64,000 nt of DNA from Owenia fusiformis (Eukaryota; Annelida; Polychaeta; Sabellida; Oweniidae): NCBI GenBank assembly GCA_903813345.2, contig CAIIXF020000002.1, positions 348,001 to 412,000 of the forward strand, in the 5' to 3' direction. The notes under the pieces were generated by a model that saw only the letters and a program-made list of their open reading frames with translations, was not told where the DNA came from and ran no database searches. Made by a program: the position numbers and the translations under genes. How positions within the stretch are numbered: position 1 is the stretch's first letter; each line of letters begins with the position of its first letter. Positions 60,065 through 64,000 of this stretch are shown one piece after another.

Positions 60065-60720
60065 CAGATCAAGCACTCATAGAGATTATAAAATAATTTG
60101 GACTTTGATACAGGGAAGGTTTTTCTGAAATGTTGTCCTGATTTTCAGCCTTTTCCACATATTTTTTTTCAATGTTTGATGCACCAATATGTTGCACTTT
60201 AAGACACAGCTTTGAGACACAGTTAACCTCTAAAATATGATTTATTTGGGATAAAGTGGAAAACAGTACATGTATTTCCCATGTTATTTTCCCATAGGGA
60301 AAACTCATGTTATCCATTGTTTTCAGCTTAATTTTGGTCATCCAAAATTGATATCTTTAAAACCCCTGCATGAATCATATTTTCATTTAAATATGTTAAC
60401 CATGTCTCAAAACGCAACAGAGTGATCGATGCAACAAACATTGAAAAACAGGTGTGGAAAGGGCCGGTGTGAAAGAAATGATGGTCCCCCAGGGATTATG
60501 GTCCCCTTTCTTAACGGCCCTTACTGGCCCTGATTGCGTATAAGATAATGAGGGAAAGTGTTGTATTTAGGTCACCATATAAATCGATGGAGAGTAGGAC
60601 CATAATTTGATAGGACCTCCTACCCTTTTACACCTGAAATCAGGACAACATTACAGAAAAACATGTTGATGGGGTGTTTGCACCTTCCCTTTCTTAAAGT
60701 CCAAATTATTTTATAATCCT
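60065..60720. mobile_element. Inverted-repeat element, relative of 40.6-40.9 kb repeat
   Basis: AAATAATTTGGACTTTGA...GGGAAGGT...TCTGAAATGTTGTCCTGATT on the left pairs with AATCAGGACAACATTACAG...ACCTTCCCT...AAAGTCCAAATTATTT on the right. The middle contains a separate GGTCCCCCAGG segment. Confidence 0.6.
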
Positions 60721-60829
60721 GTAACCATGGGGCGAGGGACAACACATGGGAACACGAAAAATGATGTAAAACTATAAAACACTGATTTATTTCAAAATAT
60801 ATGCAAATGGAATAAAATATCTGGTTTAA

Positions 60830-60985
60830 AGTGACAATCTAGCTTAAAGTGAATAGCTAGCTTAAAGTGAATAGTTAGCTTAAAGTGAATAGCTAACTTA
60901 AAGTGAATACTACACTCAAAATACTAGCTCAAAATGAATATCGAGCTTAAATTGAATACTATCTAGCTTAAAATCTATCTGTCTA
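60830..60985. repeat. ~18-bp tandem repeat AGCTTAAAGTGAATAG
   Basis: About eight imperfect units, ending in two CTATCTG(T/C)CTAAATGACC units. Confidence 0.75.
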
Positions 60986-60999
60986 AATGACCAAAATCT

Positions 61000-62216
61000 A
61001 TCTGCCTAAATGACCAGGCCACCCGCTAGGGCACCCACACTTGACCCTAAAATGTAAAGAAATATATTAAGGTACACGTACACCATATACATAAGGTATT
61101 CAATACAATGTAATAATCTACAGTTTTACGATAAAACCAGTTAGTGAGAGGGCTGTGGAATTAAAAAGGGCCCTTGTTATGTTTCCAAAATAAACCCTAA
61201 CACAGTGCTTGATACACTTTGCAGATTATAGTTACCGTATCAAATATAATGAAATTAAATGGATTTAATAGGACATCACCGTGAAGGTTTACAATAATAA
61301 AAATATAAAAGTACCTAAATATATCTCAACAGGGTGGTGAGTATTAGCACTAGAAAGCCCACTGGTAGACCCGTGGCTATAAAATAAGTATGGCAAGATA
61401 AGTCATATTACCAAATAGTTGTCACAAATAACAATGTAGGGATACTATCTGTTTATTGACAAAGAATGTAACTTTATGAAATGTCTATGCACAAAAACCA
61501 AAACTGTCATGATTGTGCAAAATAGAAATACTCAAGTAAATATCTCAAAAAGTATTCAAAATACAAAAATAGTATTTACACTAGGTTGAAGCTAAAGTTA
61601 TGTGGAATAAAGTAGTAATGACAAATATAATGTTGCAATATTCAAAAAGGGGACAAAAAGTGGATAAAATGATGAAATATTCTTACCAGGTCCTGGCTGT
61701 TTGAAAGTTGAGGCTAATACTGAAGAAAACATGTGAAGTGTGAATGAAAGTTAAGCTCCCAGCAGGGTTTGATTAGCCTATAGAAAACTGTAAAATGAAA
61801 TATTTAGCCCTCCATAACAGGGTTATAAAAAATACAAAATCCGAATGTCACACACACGCGGACATTGTCATAATTTGTCCCAAATTATCCTTAACATTAG
61901 GCTTACCACAGGAATTTAAAAACTTAACTGAAAAACATTAAACTGTCACACACACGTGGGAAAATAACAATATGAAGTACCATTATAAAGGTTTATCCTC
62001 CCCTTAATAGCATCCACTACCTAAAATGGTAGTTTATAAAATTATAATCTCATATTACAAAGTAACTGAAAACACCAAACTTTTTATGTGATTTTAATTT
62101 TTTTTTTAAACACGAACTACTTTCAAAATATAAAATTCTCTTTCTTCTTCACTTGTACTTAAAATTATTACATTTAGATACACCCTAAAAAATATACCGC
62201 AAAATACACTGCAAAA
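61000..62216 (-). other. Region downstream of Ty3/gypsy pol, possible 3' LTR
   Basis: AT-rich. On the minus strand, purine runs AAGGGGAGGA (61996-62005) and GTGAAGAAGAAAGAG (about 62140-62154) are candidate polypurine tracts. LTR borders cannot be set, because only one LTR could be present in the window. Confidence 0.35.
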
Positions 62217-64000
62217 TCAGAGGGTTGCGATTTTTTGAATGCTGCGCAAAGGGTATCTATGTTTTCTTCCTTCATTATCATCTTCATCTTTGTCACCATT
62301 TTCATCTCTCATGTTTGGTGGCAATTCTTTAATGTCTTTCCTATTTACACATTTGGTAACGGATTCATCATCAGCTTGTTTTATTGTATAGACGTCATCT
62401 TTCTTTGATACTATTTCATAAATTTCTTCTTCATACGAGTCTTGTATTTTGTTCCTTCCACTTATTCGTTTCCTGTTTGATACTTTGCTTCCCACGTTTA
62501 GGTCATCTGTCCTTGATTTCTTATCATGAAGATCCTTTCTTCTATCAGCTTCTGTCTCTATTCTTTTTAAGGCTATTTGGTTCGCGTCTTGTAGCTTCTG
62601 TTTGTGTTGTTTAATCCAATCCTCATCTTCGTCCGTTTCTCCTTCACTGACATCAAGTTGAATGCAGATAGGTAGTCTTGGATGTCTCCCAAACATTAAG
62701 TAGAAGGGTGAGTACCCTGTAGTGCTATGTGGTGTGATGTTGTAGCAGTATGTGAGTTCTCGAATGTATTCTGGCCACTTCCTTTTCTTATCTTGTTCTA
62801 AAGTTGTAAGAAGTGAATGTAGTGTTCTATTGTAACGTTCACACTGTCCATTACCTTCTGGGTGGTAGGGAGTAGTCCTAGATTTCTTGATGTTGTATGT
62901 CTTACACAGACACTTGATTACATTGCTTTCAAAATTACGTCCTTGGTCACTGTGAAAACGTTTTGGTACACCATACACTTGTATAAAGGATTTCAGCAAG
63001 ACTTTAGCCACTGTTTCTGCCTTTTGATCTTTTGTTGGCTCGGTTACCGTCAATTTGGTAAAAGCATCGGTGATGACTAAGACATTCTCCATGCCATTGG
63101 AAGCTTTCTCGAGTAACGTGAAGTCAAGAAACACTAGATCCAAAGGTCTTTTTGCTGTTAATCGTCCTAGAGGTGTCACGATCTTGTGGTATGGTAACTT
63201 ACCAAAGACACATCTACTACAATTCTTGATCCAATCGATTACATCATTGTGGATTTCTGTCCAGTAGAATCTTTGTCGAATAAGTTTCTCAGTTCTCTCT
63301 ATTCCTTGGTGTCCAGTATAATCATGTAGACTTTTCAGCACTTCTTCCCTTAGCACTTCTGGCACAACAGCTTGCATTATGGCTCTGTCATTATCATGCG
63401 ATTTTCTGTAAAGTATGTTGTTGTATATTGTAAGATTCTTCAGCTGTAGCACAAGTTTTCTTTGACTCTTGGTTAACTTCTTTATAACTTTGTTTGTAGG
63501 TTTGTACTTTGTCTCTACCATTTCTGTGACTAGTGATATATCTTTGTCTTTCTCTTGTAGTTCTCTAAAACCTTCTTTTGTTATACTTGGTAGAAGTGTT
63601 GTTTCAGCTGGTGCGATTTCTGCTTCTATGGACATCACATTCGAACGAGTATGTTTCAGCTCACAAGATAGATCAGGGATTTGTGTTGTTTTTGTTAAAT
63701 GTCCAATGACACTCATGGCGCTCACTTCAAATTGTTCTTCTTTATCGTCTTCTTCCTCATCTGAGCTATGTTCAAGTCTCGATAAGATGTCTGCTGCAAC
63801 ATTGGTTGAGCCTGGCTTGTATTTGATTTCGAAATTGAAAGAGGCAAGATCTGATACCCAGCGCTGTTCTACTGCAGGCAGTTTCTTTTTGTACATGATG
63901 TATGTCAGAGGATTGTTGTCTGTGAAAACAGTAAATGTAGTTCCAAGCAGGTAATCTCTGAACTTCTCTGTGATAGCCCACTTCAGTGCTAGTAGTTCAA
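62217..64000 (-). CDS. pol: Ty3/gypsy retrotransposon Pol: RNase H end plus integrase (partial)
   Basis: The frame is open from the window's right edge (ELLALKWAITEKFRDYLLG, FTVFTDNNPLTYI) to a stop at 62217. Domains in order: RNase H C-terminus (KYKPGSTNVAADILSRLEH); HHCC zinc-binding domain (HDYTGHQGIERT ... NCSRC); integrase core with D in LVFLDFTLL, D in RFHSDQGRNFES and E in YHPEGNGQCERYNRTL, then FYLMFGRHPRLP; GPY/F-like module (NRKRISGRNKIQDSYEEE, VYTIKQ); and an acidic tail ending RYPLRSIQ. No stop or frameshift is seen in about 590 codons, so the copy may be young. No chromodomain recognised. The rest of Pol and Gag lie right of the window. Confidence 0.93.
   Translation of the reverse strand, partial: ELLALKWAITEKFRDYLLGTTFTVFTDNNPLTYIMYKKKLPAVEQRWVSDLASFNFEIKYKPGSTNVAADILSRLEHSSDEEEDDKEEQFEVSAMSVIGHLTKTTQIPDLSCELKHTRSNVMSIEAEIAPAETTLLPSITKEGFRELQEKDKDISLVTEMVETKYKPTNKVIKKLTKSQRKLVLQLKNLTIYNNILYRKSHDNDRAIMQAVVPEVLREEVLKSLHDYTGHQGIERTEKLIRQRFYWTEIHNDVIDWIKNCSRCVFGKLPYHKIVTPLGRLTAKRPLDLVFLDFTLLEKASNGMENVLVITDAFTKLTVTEPTKDQKAETVAKVLLKSFIQVYGVPKRFHSDQGRNFESNVIKCLCKTYNIKKSRTTPYHPEGNGQCERYNRTLHSLLTTLEQDKKRKWPEYIRELTYCYNITPHSTTGYSPFYLMFGRHPRLPICIQLDVSEGETDEDEDWIKQHKQKLQDANQIALKRIETEADRRKDLHDKKSRTDDLNVGSKVSNRKRISGRNKIQDSYEEEIYEIVSKKDDVYTIKQADDESVTKCVNRKDIKELPPNMRDENGDKDEDDNEGRKHRYPLRSIQKIATL

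Noticed and set aside
63469-63954. 161-codon plus-strand Ser-rich ORF
   Set aside because: Antisense to the gypsy Pol frame, which carries clear RNase H and integrase motifs.

Overview
This is animal (metazoan) nuclear DNA: AT-rich, intron-rich and crowded with transposable elements. Nothing prokaryotic is present. The genes (sarcalumenin-type GTPase, HSC70-interacting protein, mitochondrial Xaa-Pro aminopeptidase 3, a discoidin-domain protein), a Ngaro-type retrotransposon, a Crypton-like recombinase and many foldback MITEs suggest a marine invertebrate. A mollusc or other lophotrochozoan is my best guess, but the phylum is inference. I built all gene models by eye from splice sites, reading phase and protein family knowledge.

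Layout: 302-2444 (+) is the 3' part of a sarcalumenin-like (SRL) gene. 2445-5716 is intergenic and holds three or four small DNA-transposon remnants. 5717-15019 (-) is ST13 (Hip), six exons covering the N-terminal and TPR regions; its C-terminal exons are not found. 15020-25698 is the spacer between ST13 and XPNPEP3. It holds an 879-bp MITE and a 7.65-kb, apparently intact Ngaro-type retrotransposon (17383-25032) with SGNH-hydrolase-like, Gag, RT/RNase H and tyrosine recombinase ORFs and split direct repeats A1...B1-A2-B2. 25699-35852 (+) is a complete seven-exon XPNPEP3 gene (510 aa). 39010-42069 (+) is a zinc-finger gene with a tandemly duplicated exon. 47844-56088 (-) holds three exons that encode a complete F5/8C discoidin domain. 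A Crypton-like recombinase gene (53309-55169, +) lies inside one of its introns, and a degenerate LINE (48770-50205, +) inside the other. 62217-64000 (-) is the C-terminal part of a Ty3/gypsy pol. The rest is MITEs, foldbacks and tandem repeats.

The most striking pattern is that tandem repeats are repeatedly built from the edges of exons, each carrying the real splice site. This occurs in all three complete or near-complete multi-exon genes and in SRL. In XPNPEP3 the last ~25 nt of exon 6 plus its 5' splice site have expanded into a ~4.7-kb array of roughly 150 CAG|GTAAG-type donors. ST13 exon 1 with its donor is present eight times, and the ST13 exon 3 acceptor three times. The last discoidin exon has copies of its acceptor edge on one side and of its 3' edge on the other. 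A second discoidin exon and an SRL exon each have one extra copied 3' edge. Two further points stand out: the head-to-head ST13/XPNPEP3 arrangement matches the human 22q13 order, and the pre-insertion site of the Ngaro element is preserved in another copy of its target repeat in this same window.
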